A stretch of 64,000 nt of DNA from Mycolicibacterium sp. MU0053 (GCF_963378095.1 NZ_OY726397.1:3596001-3660000), one strand, 5' to 3'. Positions 9,979 through 19,324 are shown, numbered from the stretch's first letter. Numbers and translations are program-made. Notes: a model not told the origin generated them from the sequence alone.

Positions 9979-11394
9979 ATGAAGTTACGACACGACCCGC
10001 GCACCGCAGTGCTGATCGCGTTGATCCTCACGATGGCCCTGGTTGCCATGGACACCACCATCCTGGCGACCGCCGTCCCCCAGGTGGTCGGTGATTTGGG
10101 CGGCTTCGACCAGGTGGGCTGGGTGTTCTCGGTCTATCTGCTCGCCCAGACCGTGACGATCCCGATCTACGGCAAACTCACCGATCTCTACGGCCGCAAG
10201 CCGATCCTGGTGGTCGGGGTGGTGGTGTTCCTGATCGGATCGGCGTTGTCGGCCGGAGCGTGGAACATGGTGTCGCTGATCGCATTCCGCGCCGTTCAGG
10301 GCATCGGGGCGGGCGCGATCGGCAGCACGGTGCAGACCGTGGCCGGCGACATCTACACCGTGGCAGAACGCGGCCGGATCCAGGGCTACCTGGCCAGCGT
10401 CTGGGGAATCTCGGCCGTGATCGCGCCGGCGCTCGGCGGCCTGTTCGCCCAGTACCTGTCGTGGCGCTGGATCTTCCTGGTGAACATTCCGATCGGCATC
10501 TTCGCGCTGTTCCTGATCGTGCGCGATCTGCACGACGACGTCGTCCGCCGCCGTCATCACATCGACTACCTGGGCGCGATCCTGGTACTCGTCTCGGCGG
10601 GAATGCTGATCCTCGGACTGCTGCAGGGCGGAACCACCTGGGCTTGGGGATCGCCGGCCAGCATCGCCGTCTTCACCATCGGCGCGCTCGCCGGCGCCGC
10701 CCTGATCCTCGTCGAGCGCCGCGCGGCCGAGCCGATACTGCCGCCGTGGCTGTTGACCAGTCGCCACACGGCGGCTTCGTTGGCGGCCACCGCCACCGCC
10801 GGGACCATCGTGATCGGCCTGTCGGTCTACCTTCCCAACTGGGGACAGACCGTGCTGGGACTGTCTCCCATCGCGGCCGGATTCGTGTTGGCCACCATGA
10901 GCATCACCTGGCCGCTGGCCTCGGGCATCTCCGCGCGCATCTATCTGCGGATCGGTTTCCGCAACACCGCGCTGTTGGGTGCCTTTGCCGCCGTCGGCGC
11001 TGCGGCCGGGTTCGCGATGCTGGGCCCGGGCGCCCCGGTGTGGCAGCCGGTGGCGTGCACGGCGCTGATGGGCGCCGGCATGGGCTGGTTGTTCTCGCCG
11101 TTGATCGTGGGTCTGCAGAACACCGTGGGGTGGGACCAGCGCGGCACCATCACCGGCGGGCTGATGTTCTCCCGGTTCCTCGGGCAGAGCGTGGGTGCGG
11201 CCGGGTTCGGCGCGGTCGCCAATACCGTGCTGCGACGTCAGAGCGACCAGCCGGCGGCCGTGGCAATGCATTCGGCTACCCACGCCGTCTTCGTGGGGTT
11301 GCTGCTGGCCGGCCTGCTCACCGCGGCGATCCTGGTCATCGTGCCGCGCCGGTTTCCCAGCCACGCCGCGGCTGAGGCGCAATCCGCAACCTAG
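9979..11394 (+). CDS. DHA2-family multidrug MFS exporter (14 TM)
   Basis: This 471-residue exporter of EmrB/QacA type has about 14 hydrophobic segments. TM1 holds [19 protein letters not shown] (DHA2 motif D1), and the cytoplasmic motif A is [16 protein letters not shown]. Motif C-like glycines occur in [22 protein letters not shown]. Family members use the proton gradient to pump out drugs or lipophilic compounds; the substrate here is unknown. ATG 9979 has GGGG upstream and gives a short cytosolic N terminus; an upstream ATG at 9898 would add 27 hydrophilic residues. It is divergent from pgm, with 89 bases between the starts. Confidence 0.9.
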   Translation: MKLRHDPRTAVLIALILTMALVAMDTTILATAVPQVVGDLGGFDQVGWVFSVYLLAQTVTIPIYGKLTDLYGRKPILVVGVVVFLIGSALSAGAWNMVSLIAFRAVQGIGAGAIGSTVQTVAGDIYTVAERGRIQGYLASVWGISAVIAPALGGLFAQYLSWRWIFLVNIPIGIFALFLIVRDLHDDVVRRRHHIDYLGAILVLVSAGMLILGLLQGGTTWAWGSPASIAVFTIGALAGAALILVERRAAEPILPPWLLTSRHTAASLAATATAGTIVIGLSVYLPNWGQTVLGLSPIAAGFVLATMSITWPLASGISARIYLRIGFRNTALLGAFAAVGAAAGFAMLGPGAPVWQPVACTALMGAGMGWLFSPLIVGLQNTVGWDQRGTITGGLMFSRFLGQSVGAAGFGAVANTVLRRQSDQPAAVAMHSATHAVFVGLLLAGLLTAAILVIVPRRFPSHAAAEAQSAT

Positions 11395-11459
11395 TGTCAC
11401 GACGGTGATCGTCGGTCCCCAGCGACCGCGAGAGGTGTTGATGCTCCTAGGCTCGACCC

Positions 11460-12449
11460 ATGTGGACGCGATGGTGGACGCGTCTGGCGGCCCGCTTCAA
11501 CTTGCTACCGATGGTCCTATTGCGGCGCGCCATGCGGGCATTCAACCGGGCACCGCGACCGGTGCGCCAAGCATGGCGGCTGAGCCTGCGTACGCTCCGT
11601 GGCGCCAGCGCGGACCGCGTGCCCGGCTTGGCCGCGGAGGTCGCGCTATTCTCGCTGATCTCGCTGCCCGCGTTACTGCTGGCAATCCTCGGATCGTTGG
11701 GGTACATCGCCGATGCCCTGGGCCCCGAGGGCACCGAAGGCCTGCGCCAGCTGGTGCTCGAGATCCCCGAGACGTTCCTCTCGGAACAGACCTACCACGC
11801 CTACCACCAGATGGTCGAGAACATGCTGGCTCAACGGCGGGGCAGCGTGATCTCGATCGGCATTCTGTTGAGTGTGTGGACCGGCTCCCGAGCCATGCAT
11901 CGGCTCTTGGAGACCATCGCGATCGCCTACGGCGTCGGTCCGCGGCCACTCGGGCCACGGCGCCTCCTAGCGCTCGGCTTGACCGTCGCTGGTCTGCTCG
12001 GCGCGGTGGCGCTGCTGCCGCCACTGGTCCTGGGTCCGCGCATCATCGAATGGTCGGTCCCCGAGGCGGCGGCCGCCGCCACGCTACAAGTCCTCGAACT
12101 GTTGTTCTGGCCGGCCGTGGCCGTGCTGGTCCTCGTCGGGCTCGCCACCATCTATCACCTCGGAGTCCCCTGGCATACGCCGTGGCGGCGCGACCTGCCC
12201 GGGGCGCTGCTCGCGATGGCGTTGTGGCTCACGGCAGCCGCGGGCCTGCGTGCCTACCTCGAATTCAGCGTGCAGGACGACGCGGCCTACAGCCAGGTCG
12301 CGGTGCCGATCGCGGTAGTCCTCTGGCTGTATCTCACGGCACTGGCCGTGCTACTCGGAGCCGAGGTCAACGCAGCGATCGAAAAAATGTGGCCGCACGA
12401 GCGTCAGCCCTGGCGTCTCGGAAGGACTGCCCGCGCGACCGTGCGCTGA
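11460..12449 (+). CDS. YihY/BrkB-family inner membrane protein
   Basis: This 329-residue protein has a basic, amphipathic N terminus and about six TM helices. It matches the YihY/virulence factor BrkB family: [19 protein letters not shown] early, [20 protein letters not shown] in the middle, and [21 protein letters not shown] at the end, a highly characteristic C-terminal motif. The function of the family is not settled; it was once mis-annotated as RNase BN. The gene lies between the exporter and the fluoride channel pair in the same direction. Confidence 0.88.
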   Translation: MWTRWWTRLAARFNLLPMVLLRRAMRAFNRAPRPVRQAWRLSLRTLRGASADRVPGLAAEVALFSLISLPALLLAILGSLGYIADALGPEGTEGLRQLVLEIPETFLSEQTYHAYHQMVENMLAQRRGSVISIGILLSVWTGSRAMHRLLETIAIAYGVGPRPLGPRRLLALGLTVAGLLGAVALLPPLVLGPRIIEWSVPEAAAAATLQVLELLFWPAVAVLVLVGLATIYHLGVPWHTPWRRDLPGALLAMALWLTAAAGLRAYLEFSVQDDAAYSQVAVPIAVVLWLYLTALAVLLGAEVNAAIEKMWPHERQPWRLGRTARATVR

Positions 12450-12490
12450 ACATCGGCAAAGGCGTTCGGCTTACGGTCATACTTTGCCTC

Positions 12491-12862
12491 GTGTTCGGTC
12501 ACGATAAACGCGTACTGGCGGCGGTGTTCGTGGGCGGCGCAATCGGCACGGTGGCCCGCGCGGCCCTGGCCGAGTTCGCGGTGCACGACCCGGCCCGGTG
12601 GCCGTGGGCGACGTTCGTGGTGAACATCATCGGCGCGTTCCTGCTCGGGTGCATCAGCACCCGGTTGCCCGCGGCCGGCTACGGCCGAGCCCTGCTCGGC
12701 ACCGGTTTCTGCGGCGGGTTGACGACGTTCTCCACGATGCAGGTGGAAACGCTGCGGATGCTCGAACACCAGCATTACGGCCTGGCGTTCGGCTACACCG
12801 CGACCAGTGTCGCGGCCGGACTCGCCGCGGTCTACCTCGCGATCGCCCTGGGGCGCCGGTGA
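12491..12862 (+). CDS. crcB1: Fluoride channel CrcB/Fluc, subunit 1
   Basis: This 123-residue protein with four TM helices belongs to the Fluc fluoride-exporter family. The signature segments are [10 protein letters not shown] in TM1, [15 protein letters not shown] in TM2 and [16 protein letters not shown] in TM3, where the TTFS region lines the pore. Mycobacteria carry two adjacent crcB genes (Rv3069-Rv3070 in M. tuberculosis) whose products are expected to form a dual-topology heterodimer. GTG 12491 matches the family N terminus. Its TGA overlaps the GTG of crcB2. No fluoride riboswitch could be recognised upstream. Confidence 0.92.
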   Translation: MFGHDKRVLAAVFVGGAIGTVARAALAEFAVHDPARWPWATFVVNIIGAFLLGCISTRLPAAGYGRALLGTGFCGGLTTFSTMQVETLRMLEHQHYGLAFGYTATSVAAGLAAVYLAIALGRR

Positions 12863-13230
12863 GCATCCTGGTGTGGCTTGCGGTCGCGGTGATCGGCGGT
12901 GTCGGCTCGGTGGCCCGGTTCTTGGTGGACAGCGCGGTGACGCGCCGCATCGCCCGCACGTTTTCGTACGGCACGCTGGCGGTCAACCTGAGCGGCGCGC
13001 TGCTGCTGGGTTTCCTGGCCGGGCTGGCGCTGGGACCGCAGGCGGCGCTGTTCGCCGGGACCGCGTTCGCGGGTGCGTATACGACGTTCTCCACCTGGAT
13101 GTTTCAGACGCAGCAACTCGCCGAGCACCGCCGGTACCGGATGGCCATCGCCAACATCGTGGTGAGCCTCACCCTGGGGATCCTGGCGGCCTGGCTGGGA
13201 CAGTCGATCGCGGCCCTATGCAGGGGGTAA
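12859..13230 (+). CDS. crcB2: Fluoride channel CrcB/Fluc, subunit 2
   Basis: Second Fluc subunit, 123 residues and four TM helices. [12 protein letters not shown] is in TM1, [19 protein letters not shown] in TM2 and [13 protein letters not shown] in TM3. GTG 12859 overlaps the crcB1 stop (GTGA), giving coupled synthesis of the two partners. The stop codon TAA (13228-13230) is itself the first three bases of an IdeR-type iron box that belongs to the downstream mbt operon. Confidence 0.92.
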   Translation: MSILVWLAVAVIGGVGSVARFLVDSAVTRRIARTFSYGTLAVNLSGALLLGFLAGLALGPQAALFAGTAFAGAYTTFSTWMFQTQQLAEHRRYRMAIANIVVSLTLGILAAWLGQSIAALCRG

Positions 13231-13249
13231 GCCTAGCCTAGGCTTACCC
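13225..13249 (+). promoter_or_regulatory. IdeR iron box upstream of mbtL-mbtM-mbtN
   Basis: The core TAAGCCTAGCCTAGGCTTA (13228-13246) matches the mycobacterial IdeR consensus TTAGGTTAGGCTAACCTAA at 13 of 19 positions. It sits in a perfect inverted repeat with 12-base arms around a single C (13225-13249). It ends about 24 bases before the mbtL start, as expected for an iron-dependent repressor site over the promoter. It also overlaps the crcB2 stop codon. Regulation by iron-loaded IdeR is inferred from the motif and the mycobactin genes. Confidence 0.82.
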
Positions 13250-13270
13250 GGCCGTGTAGCGTCGCACGCC

Positions 13271-13531
13271 ATGGAAACGTCTCACCCGGAAGCGGTCAGC
13301 GCGGCACTCGAAGAGATCCTGCGCGACGATCTCAGCGTCGACATCAGCCGTATCACGCGTGATTCGCGACTGGTCGACGATGTCGGGCTGGATTCGGTGG
13401 CGTTCGCGGTCGGCATGGTCGCCATCGAGGACAAACTCGGCGCCGCCCTCACCGAAGAAGACCTGCTGAGCTGCGAGACCGTCGGGGACCTCGAGGCGGC
13501 CATCCTGGCCAAGGTTCCCGCCGCCAAGTGA
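13271..13531 (+). CDS. mbtL: Acyl carrier protein for mycobactin acyl-chain synthesis
   Basis: This 86-residue acyl carrier protein has the phosphopantetheine attachment Ser at about residue 42 in DVGLDSVAF, within the usual four-helix pattern. It is the first gene of an mbtL-mbtM-mbtN operon. There MbtM loads a long fatty acid on this carrier, MbtN desaturates it and MbtK transfers it to the lysine side chain of mycobactin. The iron box lies just upstream. Its TGA overlaps the mbtM GTG. Corresponds to Rv1344 in M. tuberculosis. Confidence 0.93.
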   Translation: METSHPEAVSAALEEILRDDLSVDISRITRDSRLVDDVGLDSVAFAVGMVAIEDKLGAALTEEDLLSCETVGDLEAAILAKVPAAK

Positions 13532-15102
13532 ACGTGTTGACGTCCGCGCTGACGCGGGCGATGACGGAGTCGAACAAGGACCTGGTGGTTCTCGACCGCG
13601 AAAGCGGCGAATGGGTCCGCCACCCGTGGGCCGAGGTGCACGCGCGCGCCGAGAATGTGGCCACCCGCATCGGCGCCGGCCCGGCCGGCGCCGTGGGCTT
13701 GGTCGGCGAGGTGACGGTCGAGTTCGTCGCGGGTCTGCAGGGCGCCTGGCTGGCCGGGCGCGCGATATCCATTCTGCCGTCACCGATCCGCGGCGCCGAT
13801 CCGGCGCAGTGGGCGCTGGCCACCCTCAATCGGTTCCAGGGCATCGGCGTGGCCACCGTACTCTCCGCGGGTCCCAACCTGACCTTGCTGCAGGACGCCG
13901 GGGCCCCGGTGACACTGCTCGACCTTCCGGAAGTGGGCCACCCCCAACGCTCCACCACGTTCACACCGGTTCCCGACGACGGGGTCGCCGTGTTGCAGGG
14001 CACCGCGGGGTCCACGGGCACGCCGCGCACCGCCGTGCTCTCCCCCGACGCGGTGTTCCACAACGTCAGTGGACTGCTGCAACACATCGGGGTCGACGGT
14101 GCCGTCGACGTGGGGTGTTCGTGGCTGCCGCTGTACCACGACATGGGCCTGACGTTCCTGCTCAGCGGCGCGCTCAGCGGCAGCGAACTGTGGTTGGCGC
14201 CCACCGCGGCGTTCTCGGCCTCCCCGTTCCGTTGGCTGAGCTGGCTCGCGCAGAGCCGGGCGAGCCTCACTGCCGCACCGAATTTCGCCTACAACGTGAT
14301 CGGCAAGTACGCCCGGCGGGTACCCGACGTCGACCTGTCGGCGTTGCGGTTCGCGATAAACGGCGGCGAACCGATCGATTGTGAAGGATTCAGTCGCTTC
14401 CTCTCCGAGTTGAGTCGGTTCGGTCTCGATCCAGGTGCCGCTGCGCCGTCCTATGGTTTGGCCGAGGCGACCTGCGCGGTCAGCGCACCGGTCCCCGGCC
14501 GGGGCCTGCATGCCGACGAACTGTGGGATCCGGCAACGGAATCCGTGCATAAGCACGCTGTGCTGGGCAATCCGATCCCGGGCATGGAACTGCGGATCGC
14601 GGCCTCCGACGAGCACTCGGCCGACACCGGCAAGGAGATCGGCGAGGTGGAGATCCGCGGCACCTCGATGATGTCGGGATACCTCGGTACCGGCAGCCTG
14701 GCCCCCGGGGAATGGTTCAAGACCGGCGATATCGGCTATCTCACCGACGGCGGACTCGTGGTCTGCGGACGCGCCAAAGAACTCATCACGGTGGCCGGCC
14801 GCAACGTCTTTCCCACCGAAATCGAGCGCGTCGCGGCACAGGTGCGCGGCGTCCGCGAGGGCGCCGTGGTGGCCGTCGGCACCGAAGACGGTGCGCCCCG
14901 ACCGGGGTTGGTGATCGCGGCCGAGTTCCGTGGCCCTGATGCCGACGGCGCCCGCAGCGAGCTCATCTCGCGGGTGGCCTCCGAATGTGGCGTGGTGCCC
15001 GCCGATGTCATTTTCCTGACGCCCGGCTCGCTGCCCCGAACCTCGTCGGGCAAGCTGCGGCGCCTCGAAGTCAAAAACAATCTGGAGGCGGTACGGGCAT
15101 GA
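13528..15102 (+). CDS. mbtM: Long-chain fatty acyl-AMP ligase, mycobactin
   Basis: A 524-residue adenylate-forming enzyme that activates a fatty acid as acyl-AMP and loads it on the MbtL carrier. The AMP-binding signature [17 protein letters not shown] is at about residues 155-172. Other motifs are [36 protein letters not shown] and the C-terminal hinge [13 protein letters not shown]. The C-terminal Lys in [12 protein letters not shown] is the usual catalytic lysine. The GTG start overlaps mbtL by four bases, and the TGA overlaps the mbtN ATG. Confidence 0.93.
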   Translation: MNVLTSALTRAMTESNKDLVVLDRESGEWVRHPWAEVHARAENVATRIGAGPAGAVGLVGEVTVEFVAGLQGAWLAGRAISILPSPIRGADPAQWALATLNRFQGIGVATVLSAGPNLTLLQDAGAPVTLLDLPEVGHPQRSTTFTPVPDDGVAVLQGTAGSTGTPRTAVLSPDAVFHNVSGLLQHIGVDGAVDVGCSWLPLYHDMGLTFLLSGALSGSELWLAPTAAFSASPFRWLSWLAQSRASLTAAPNFAYNVIGKYARRVPDVDLSALRFAINGGEPIDCEGFSRFLSELSRFGLDPGAAAPSYGLAEATCAVSAPVPGRGLHADELWDPATESVHKHAVLGNPIPGMELRIAASDEHSADTGKEIGEVEIRGTSMMSGYLGTGSLAPGEWFKTGDIGYLTDGGLVVCGRAKELITVAGRNVFPTEIERVAAQVRGVREGAVVAVGTEDGAPRPGLVIAAEFRGPDADGARSELISRVASECGVVPADVIFLTPGSLPRTSSGKLRRLEVKNNLEAVRA

Positions 15103-16256
15103 CGGCTACGGTCGAACTCACGGTCGACGACTACCGGCGGCTACTCGACGAGGTCTTCGACGAACGCGTGGTGGCCTGGACCGCCGAAGCCGAAGCCTCC
15201 GAACGCTTTCCCCGCGCACTGATCGAATATCTGGGATCGACCGGCGTTTTCACCGGCAAGTGGGGCGACGGCCCGCAACCGCACGTCGGCAAGCTACTCG
15301 AGTTGGCGTATCAGCTCGGGCGGTTGGGCTCGGCCGGGATCGGCGTCGGGGTCAGCCTGCACGACTCCGCGATCGCCACCCTGCGACGGTTCGGCAAGTC
15401 CGACTACCTGAAGGACATCTGCGAGCAGGCCATCCGCGGTGAGACCGTGCTCTGCATCGGCGCGTCCGAGGAATCCGGCGGCTCCGACCTGCAGATCTGT
15501 GAGACCGAGGTGCGTTCGGCCCGAGGTGGTTTCGAGATCCGCGGCACAAAGAAATTCGTATCGCTGTCCCCCATCGCCGACCACATTCTGGTGGTGGGGC
15601 GCGGCATCGACCACGACCAGAGCAGCCGGCACGGCAATGTGCTGCTGATCGCGGTTCCTGTCGCGCAGACCGAGGTCCAGAAGCCCTACCGCAAGGTGGG
15701 CGCGGGTCCGTTGGACACCGCCGCGGTGCACATCGACACCTGGGTCCCCGAGGACGCGTTGATCGCCCGGGCCGGCACCGGACTGGCCGCCATCTCGTGG
15801 GGGCTGGCCCACGAACGAATGTCGATCGCCGGCCAGGTGGCTTCCTCATGCCAGCGCGTGTTGGGCATCACGCACGCCCGGATGGTCAACCGCAGCCAGT
15901 TCGGCTCGACGCTGTTCGAACACCAGGCGTTGCGGCTGCGGATGGCCGACATGCAGGCCCGGGTCGATCTACTTCGGCACGGCCTCAACGGTATTGCCGC
16001 ATCCGGCAAGCTCGACCTGCGCGCGGCCGCCGCGGTGAAGGTGACCGCGGCCCGACTCGGCGAAGAGGTGGTGTCCGAATGCATGCACATCTTCGGCGGA
16101 TCCGGTTACCTGGTCGATGAGACACCGCTGGGCCAGTGGTGGCGGGACATGAAGCTGGCCCGGGTAGGCGGCGGCACCGACGAGGTGCTGTGGGAACTGG
16201 TGGCCGCGGCCATGCGTCCCGACCACGACGGCTACGCCGAGTTGATCGGCGGCTGA
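15099..16256 (+). CDS. mbtN: Acyl-ACP dehydrogenase, mycobactin side chain
   Basis: A 385-residue acyl-CoA dehydrogenase-fold flavoprotein that puts the double bond into the acyl chain on MbtL before transfer to mycobactin. Family signatures are [14 protein letters not shown] (FAD-binding strand) and [21 protein letters not shown] near the end. The Glu usually found in the C-terminal EGT motif is Gly here (about residue 358, VGGGTDEV). A Glu in HERMSIAG (about residue 239) sits where isovaleryl-CoA and long-chain dehydrogenases have their base. ATG 15099 overlaps the mbtM stop; the upstream extension is spurious. Confidence 0.9.
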   Translation: MTATVELTVDDYRRLLDEVFDERVVAWTAEAEASERFPRALIEYLGSTGVFTGKWGDGPQPHVGKLLELAYQLGRLGSAGIGVGVSLHDSAIATLRRFGKSDYLKDICEQAIRGETVLCIGASEESGGSDLQICETEVRSARGGFEIRGTKKFVSLSPIADHILVVGRGIDHDQSSRHGNVLLIAVPVAQTEVQKPYRKVGAGPLDTAAVHIDTWVPEDALIARAGTGLAAISWGLAHERMSIAGQVASSCQRVLGITHARMVNRSQFGSTLFEHQALRLRMADMQARVDLLRHGLNGIAASGKLDLRAAAAVKVTAARLGEEVVSECMHIFGGSGYLVDETPLGQWWRDMKLARVGGGTDEVLWELVAAAMRPDHDGYAELIGG

Positions 16257-16269
16257 CCGCCCCGTCCGA

Positions 16270-16920
16270 TCAAGCCGGCCGGTGCAGCGCGTACAGCGCC
16301 ATGCGCCGGTTGGCCATCTCGTGCTCACCGAGGAACTCACAGCCGGCGAACTCGCACAGGCGCCGGGCACCGGAGTTGCGGTGATCCGGGTCGAACATGA
16401 TTCTGCGGCACTGCGGTTCGAGTTCGAACAGGCTCTTGGTGAGCCGCGGAAGCAGCAGTGGACCGAACCCGCGGTTGACAATCCGAAGGTCGGCGATGGC
16501 GGCGTGCAGACCCAGGTCGTGGGGGTCGGCGTCATAGCGCGGGGCGATCGAATCCTGGGCGGCCCGATACACCTCGATATAGCCGAGGTCCGCACCGTGC
16601 CGCGCGCACACCAGGGGCCGGGAGTAGGTGCCGGCAAGCTGCGCGCGCAGGTACCCGCGCCAGCGCTCCTCGGGCCAGTCGTACTCCCAGGCCTCGGCCA
16701 GGTGCGGACGGTTCATCCACTCCGAAATCATCGCGGCATCAGCCACCGGATCGGCCACCCGGATCGCGTAGGGCTCGCCGATCACCGGCGTCGCCGGCGG
16801 CGGTACCTCGCGCACCTCGTCGGGAATCTCGGTCAATTCCCGGGGTAGCACGGGAAGCGCTGCCGAGGAAACGGTGGGCAATCCGTTGGGCGTAACCAGC
16901 CGCGGAACTGACTCAGTCAT
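16270..16920 (-). CDS. mbtK: Mycobactin lysine N-acyltransferase (GNAT)
   Basis: This 216-residue GNAT-fold enzyme transfers the long acyl chain from the MbtL carrier to the epsilon-amino group of the mycobactin lysine. It matches siderophore acyltransferases (IucB/Rv1347c-like): [20 protein letters not shown], then [10 protein letters not shown], and the acceptor-site segment [20 protein letters not shown]. It is convergent with mbtN with 13 bases between, and has its own promoter and iron box upstream. About 50 Pro-rich residues precede the catalytic domain. Corresponds to Rv1347c. Confidence 0.92.
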   Translation of the reverse strand: MTESVPRLVTPNGLPTVSSAALPVLPRELTEIPDEVREVPPPATPVIGEPYAIRVADPVADAAMISEWMNRPHLAEAWEYDWPEERWRGYLRAQLAGTYSRPLVCARHGADLGYIEVYRAAQDSIAPRYDADPHDLGLHAAIADLRIVNRGFGPLLLPRLTKSLFELEPQCRRIMFDPDHRNSGARRLCEFAGCEFLGEHEMANRRMALYALHRPA

Positions 16921-16951
16921 CGAGCGCTGAGCCTACCGGAGCGAGGAGAGG

Positions 16952-16970
16952 CTAGGTTTGCCTACCTTAG
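16952..16970 (-). promoter_or_regulatory. IdeR iron box upstream of mbtK
   Basis: Read on the minus strand this is CTAAGGTAGGCAAACCTAG, which matches the IdeR consensus at 14 of 19 positions. It ends 31 bases before the mbtK ATG. It covers the stop codon of the upstream cupin gene (TAA, 16967-16969). Iron-dependent repression of mbtK by IdeR is inferred. Confidence 0.75.
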
Positions 16971-17311
16971 GCCTTCTTCCCTGTCAGCACCGTCAGCAGG
17001 ACAGCCGAATCCTCTACCGCCTCCAGCGAATGCCGCACCGGCGGAATCACCACGAAGTCGCCCGTCGCGCACTCACACGACTCGTCGCCGGCCAGCAGTC
17101 GCACCTTGCCGCGCAGCACCTGCAGGGTCGCCTCGCCCGGGCTCTCGTGCTCGGCCAGTTCCTGGCCGGCCAGCAGGGCGATCACCGTCTCACGCAGGGA
17201 ATGCTCGTGGCCACCTCGCACGGTGTGCGCCGAGCGCCCGGCGCGCGCGCTCCGGGCGGCCTCCAGTTGCGCATCAGCGACCGAATTCAGCGATATTGAT
17301 TCCACCGTCAC
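16967..17311 (-). CDS. Small single-domain cupin protein
   Basis: A cupin of about 114 residues. GQELAEHESPGEATLQVLRGKVRL is the first cupin motif (with H and E), and GDFVVIPPVRHSLEAVEDSAVLL the second, with its conserved His. A metal-bound beta-barrel is expected; the substrate is unknown. Two GTG starts are possible: 17311, or 17305, which has GAGGAG at better spacing and would shorten the protein by two residues. The stop codon is embedded in the mbtK iron box, so mbtK induction may begin inside this transcript. Confidence 0.83.
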   Translation of the reverse strand: MTVESISLNSVADAQLEAARSARAGRSAHTVRGGHEHSLRETVIALLAGQELAEHESPGEATLQVLRGKVRLLAGDESCECATGDFVVIPPVRHSLEAVEDSAVLLTVLTGKKA

Positions 17312-17325
17312 TCCTCTTTCCGCGG

Positions 17326-17763
17326 TCAGGATGTAAGCAGCAGGATTCCGGTCGTCAGCAGGGCTATCACCTTGACCGCCTCCAGCACGACATAAGCGTA
17401 GTGAACACGGGAGCGAGACCGCACGGCCCCACCGGAACCGCCCGCCAGCACGGTGTTGGACCGGCGCACCAACGCGGGCCGAACCGCCGCGAGTTGAATG
17501 ATCAGCGCAGCCGACGCGGCCGCGAAGGCGACGATCGCGGCCGTCGACGGCGGAGCCACGACCATGGCCACCACCACGACTGCCGCGAGCACCGCCTCAC
17601 ATCCGTTGAGCGCGCGAAATACCAAGCGGCCGATGCCGAGACCGATGGGCAACGTCACCCCCGGCGCCCGAAACTTCAACGGGGCTTCGAGGAAGGAGAT
17701 CGCCAGCACCATCCCCAACCAGACGAAAACCGCTGCCGCAGCGGCGGATCCACCAGCGTTCAT
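17326..17763 (-). CDS. Small membrane protein of unknown function (4 TM)
   Basis: A 145-residue protein with about four hydrophobic segments: AAAAAVFVWLGMVLAISFLE, a central AVLAAVVVVAMVV, AIVAFAAASAALIIQLAAV and a C-terminal VIALLTTGILLL. Charged or conserved residues occur in EAPLKFRAPGVTLPIGLGIG and RLVFRALNGCE. It resembles uncharacterised actinobacterial membrane proteins. ATG 17763 overlaps the TGA of the upstream DUF488 gene (ATGA), so the long upstream frame is not used. Function unknown. Confidence 0.75.
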   Translation of the reverse strand: MNAGGSAAAAAVFVWLGMVLAISFLEAPLKFRAPGVTLPIGLGIGRLVFRALNGCEAVLAAVVVVAMVVAPPSTAAIVAFAAASAALIIQLAAVRPALVRRSNTVLAGGSGGAVRSRSRVHYAYVVLEAVKVIALLTTGILLLTS

Positions 17764-18107
17764 GTTTCCTCCAGTACCCGAGTCAACACGAACGCCTGGC
17801 TGAGATTGAGGTCTTTGGTCGCCGTTACCAGGGTTAAAGGTCCCTGTTTGGCCAACGCATGGAGTTCTTCGAGGGCCTCGGCCGCCGCGCCGTGCGCCAG
17901 TTCGTCGCGATAACGCGCGCTGAACTCGTCGAACTTCCCCGGATCGTGGTCGTACCAGTGTCGCAGCTCGGTCGACGGGGCCACTTCCTGGCACCAGCGG
18001 CCCACTCGGGGGTCCTCCTTGCGGATCCCTCGCGGCCACAGCCTGTCCACCAACACTCGCAACCCCTCACCGGGTTGCGGTGCCTCGTATACCCGCGCTG
18101 CTCGCAC
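17760..18107 (-). CDS. DUF488-family protein
   Basis: A 115-residue DUF488 protein. The N-terminal RVYEAPQPGEGLRVLVDRLWPRG is the family hallmark, followed by WCQEVAPSTELRHWYDHDP and LTLVTATKDLNLSQA. The GTG at 18107 gives the usual family length and begins five bases after the stop of the upstream oxidoreductase gene; a longer frame to 18158 lies within that gene. M. tuberculosis Rv3073c is the likely counterpart, next to an oxidoreductase gene as here. The biochemical role of the family is not established. Confidence 0.85.
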   Translation of the reverse strand: MRAARVYEAPQPGEGLRVLVDRLWPRGIRKEDPRVGRWCQEVAPSTELRHWYDHDPGKFDEFSARYRDELAHGAAAEALEELHALAKQGPLTLVTATKDLNLSQAFVLTRVLEET

Positions 18108-18112
18108 CGATG

Positions 18113-18982
18113 TCAGTTGAGCACGCCGATCCACTGCCGGGCCAACTCGCCGACCCACGCCTCGGCCTCGATGGGGTCGCGCGGCGGGCAGGACACCAAC
18201 ACCAGTTCGTCGATCCCGGCATCGGCCAGCCGGCGGGCGTCCCCCGGCATCGGTGCGCGCAGGGACACCGCCAACCGGAGGTCACCGGGCTCGCGGCCGG
18301 CGGCCCGCGCCAACCGGCGCAGCGTCGACGCGGCCAACGCGGCGTCCTCCACATCGGGCAGGCTGAATCCGTACCAGCCATCCGCCCACGCCGCGGCGTG
18401 CCGCAGCGCGGCGTCGCTGTTGCCGCCCAGCACCACCGGCAGCGTGCGGTTGCGCGGCTTCGGGTTGACCCGGACGTCCTCGAACGCGACGTACTCACCC
18501 TGGAACGAGGCCACGTCGTAGCGCCACAGCGCCCGCAACGCCCGCACGTATTCCGCGGTCCGCGCCGCACGCCCCTCGAACGGGACTCCGAGCGCGTCGA
18601 ATTCCTCCTTGGCCCACCCCATCCCCACGCCGAGCGCGACGCGGCCGCCGGAGAGTTTGTCCAGGGAGGCGGCCTGCTTGGCGACCACCACCGGGTTGTG
18701 TTCGGGCAACACCAGGACACCGGTCGCCAAGCCGATGCGAGTGGTCGCGGCGGCCGCGAAACTCAGCGTGATGAACGGGTCCAGCCAATCGGTGTCGGCG
18801 GCCACCGGGTCCACCCCGTCGTCGGAATAGGGGTAGCGGGAGGCCCGTTCGCCCACCGCCACGACGCGTTCGCTGGCCCACAACGTGGCGAATCCCGCGC
18901 GGTCCGCCGCGCCGGCCACCGCGTCGATCACGGTGCGCTCCGCGCCCGTGCCGATGCCCAGTGCGTGCAGGCCGACGTCCAT
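18113..18982 (-). CDS. LLM-class F420-dependent oxidoreductase
   Basis: A 289-residue luciferase-like monooxygenase fold, most likely using cofactor F420 as is common in mycobacteria. Motifs are GFATLWASERVV, TTRIGLATGVLVLPEHNPVVVAKQAASLD, LGVGMGWAKEEFDALG and LPVVLGGNSDAALRHAA. The (beta/alpha)8 order is complete and the length normal. It heads a minus-strand run with the DUF488 and membrane protein genes. Its start is 30 bases from the divergent 64-residue protein gene, so both promoters share this gap. Substrate unknown. Confidence 0.88.
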   Translation of the reverse strand: MDVGLHALGIGTGAERTVIDAVAGAADRAGFATLWASERVVAVGERASRYPYSDDGVDPVAADTDWLDPFITLSFAAAATTRIGLATGVLVLPEHNPVVVAKQAASLDKLSGGRVALGVGMGWAKEEFDALGVPFEGRAARTAEYVRALRALWRYDVASFQGEYVAFEDVRVNPKPRNRTLPVVLGGNSDAALRHAAAWADGWYGFSLPDVEDAALAASTLRRLARAAGREPGDLRLAVSLRAPMPGDARRLADAGIDELVLVSCPPRDPIEAEAWVGELARQWIGVLN

Positions 18983-19012
18983 GCGCCGATCATGTCAGGC
19001 AAAATCATCGCT

Positions 19013-19207
19013 ATGAGCGACGATCCGGTTGCGGTCCTGCAACGGTGGGAGGACGCCGGAGCGGTGTGGCGGGTGTTGCGCCGCGGGGCAGACGGTGTCA
19101 CCGTCGGCCTGTTCACCTGCGACGGCGGCGAGGAGGTCGACCGGCTCACCTCCAGCGCCGCGGCGGTGTCCGAGTTCATCGGCGACCGTGGCAGCAATCT
19201 GGACTGA
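19013..19207 (+). CDS. Conserved small hypothetical protein (64 aa)
   Basis: A 64-residue acidic protein beginning MSDDPVAVLQRWEDAGAVW, with a middle stretch RVLRRGADGVTVGLFTCDGG and a C-terminal helix ending in GDRGSNLD. The pattern suggests a small alpha+beta fold. I recall similar small proteins annotated next to ssrA in other mycobacteria, but I cannot give it a function. ATG 19013 is 30 bases from the divergent oxidoreductase start; the longer frame reaching back to 18080 is antisense to that gene. It ends about 120 bases before the tmRNA. Confidence 0.7.
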   Translation: MSDDPVAVLQRWEDAGAVWRVLRRGADGVTVGLFTCDGGEEVDRLTSSAAAVSEFIGDRGSNLD

Positions 19208-19244
19208 GGCGGCGAACCGAGACCCGGCCGGGACTTTTAATTGG

Positions 19245-19273
19245 CTGGACGGCGTTGCAACACCCGGTATGAT
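19245..19273 (+). promoter_or_regulatory. Probable ssrA promoter
   Basis: TATGAT at 19268-19273 is a strong -10 element. CTGGAC at 19245-19250 lies 17 bases upstream as a weak -35. Transcription would begin near 19280, leaving a 5' leader of about 45 nucleotides that is removed to give mature tmRNA. Confidence 0.4.
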
Positions 19274-19324
19274 GAACAGTCCTGCTGAAGGTCGGCAGGG
19301 ATTGTGGGCGAAGTTCACAGACAA

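Noticed and set aside
12450..12490. Fluoride riboswitch before crcB1
   Set aside because: Only about 40 bases lie between the YihY stop and the crcB1 GTG, and the crcB-motif core could not be placed.
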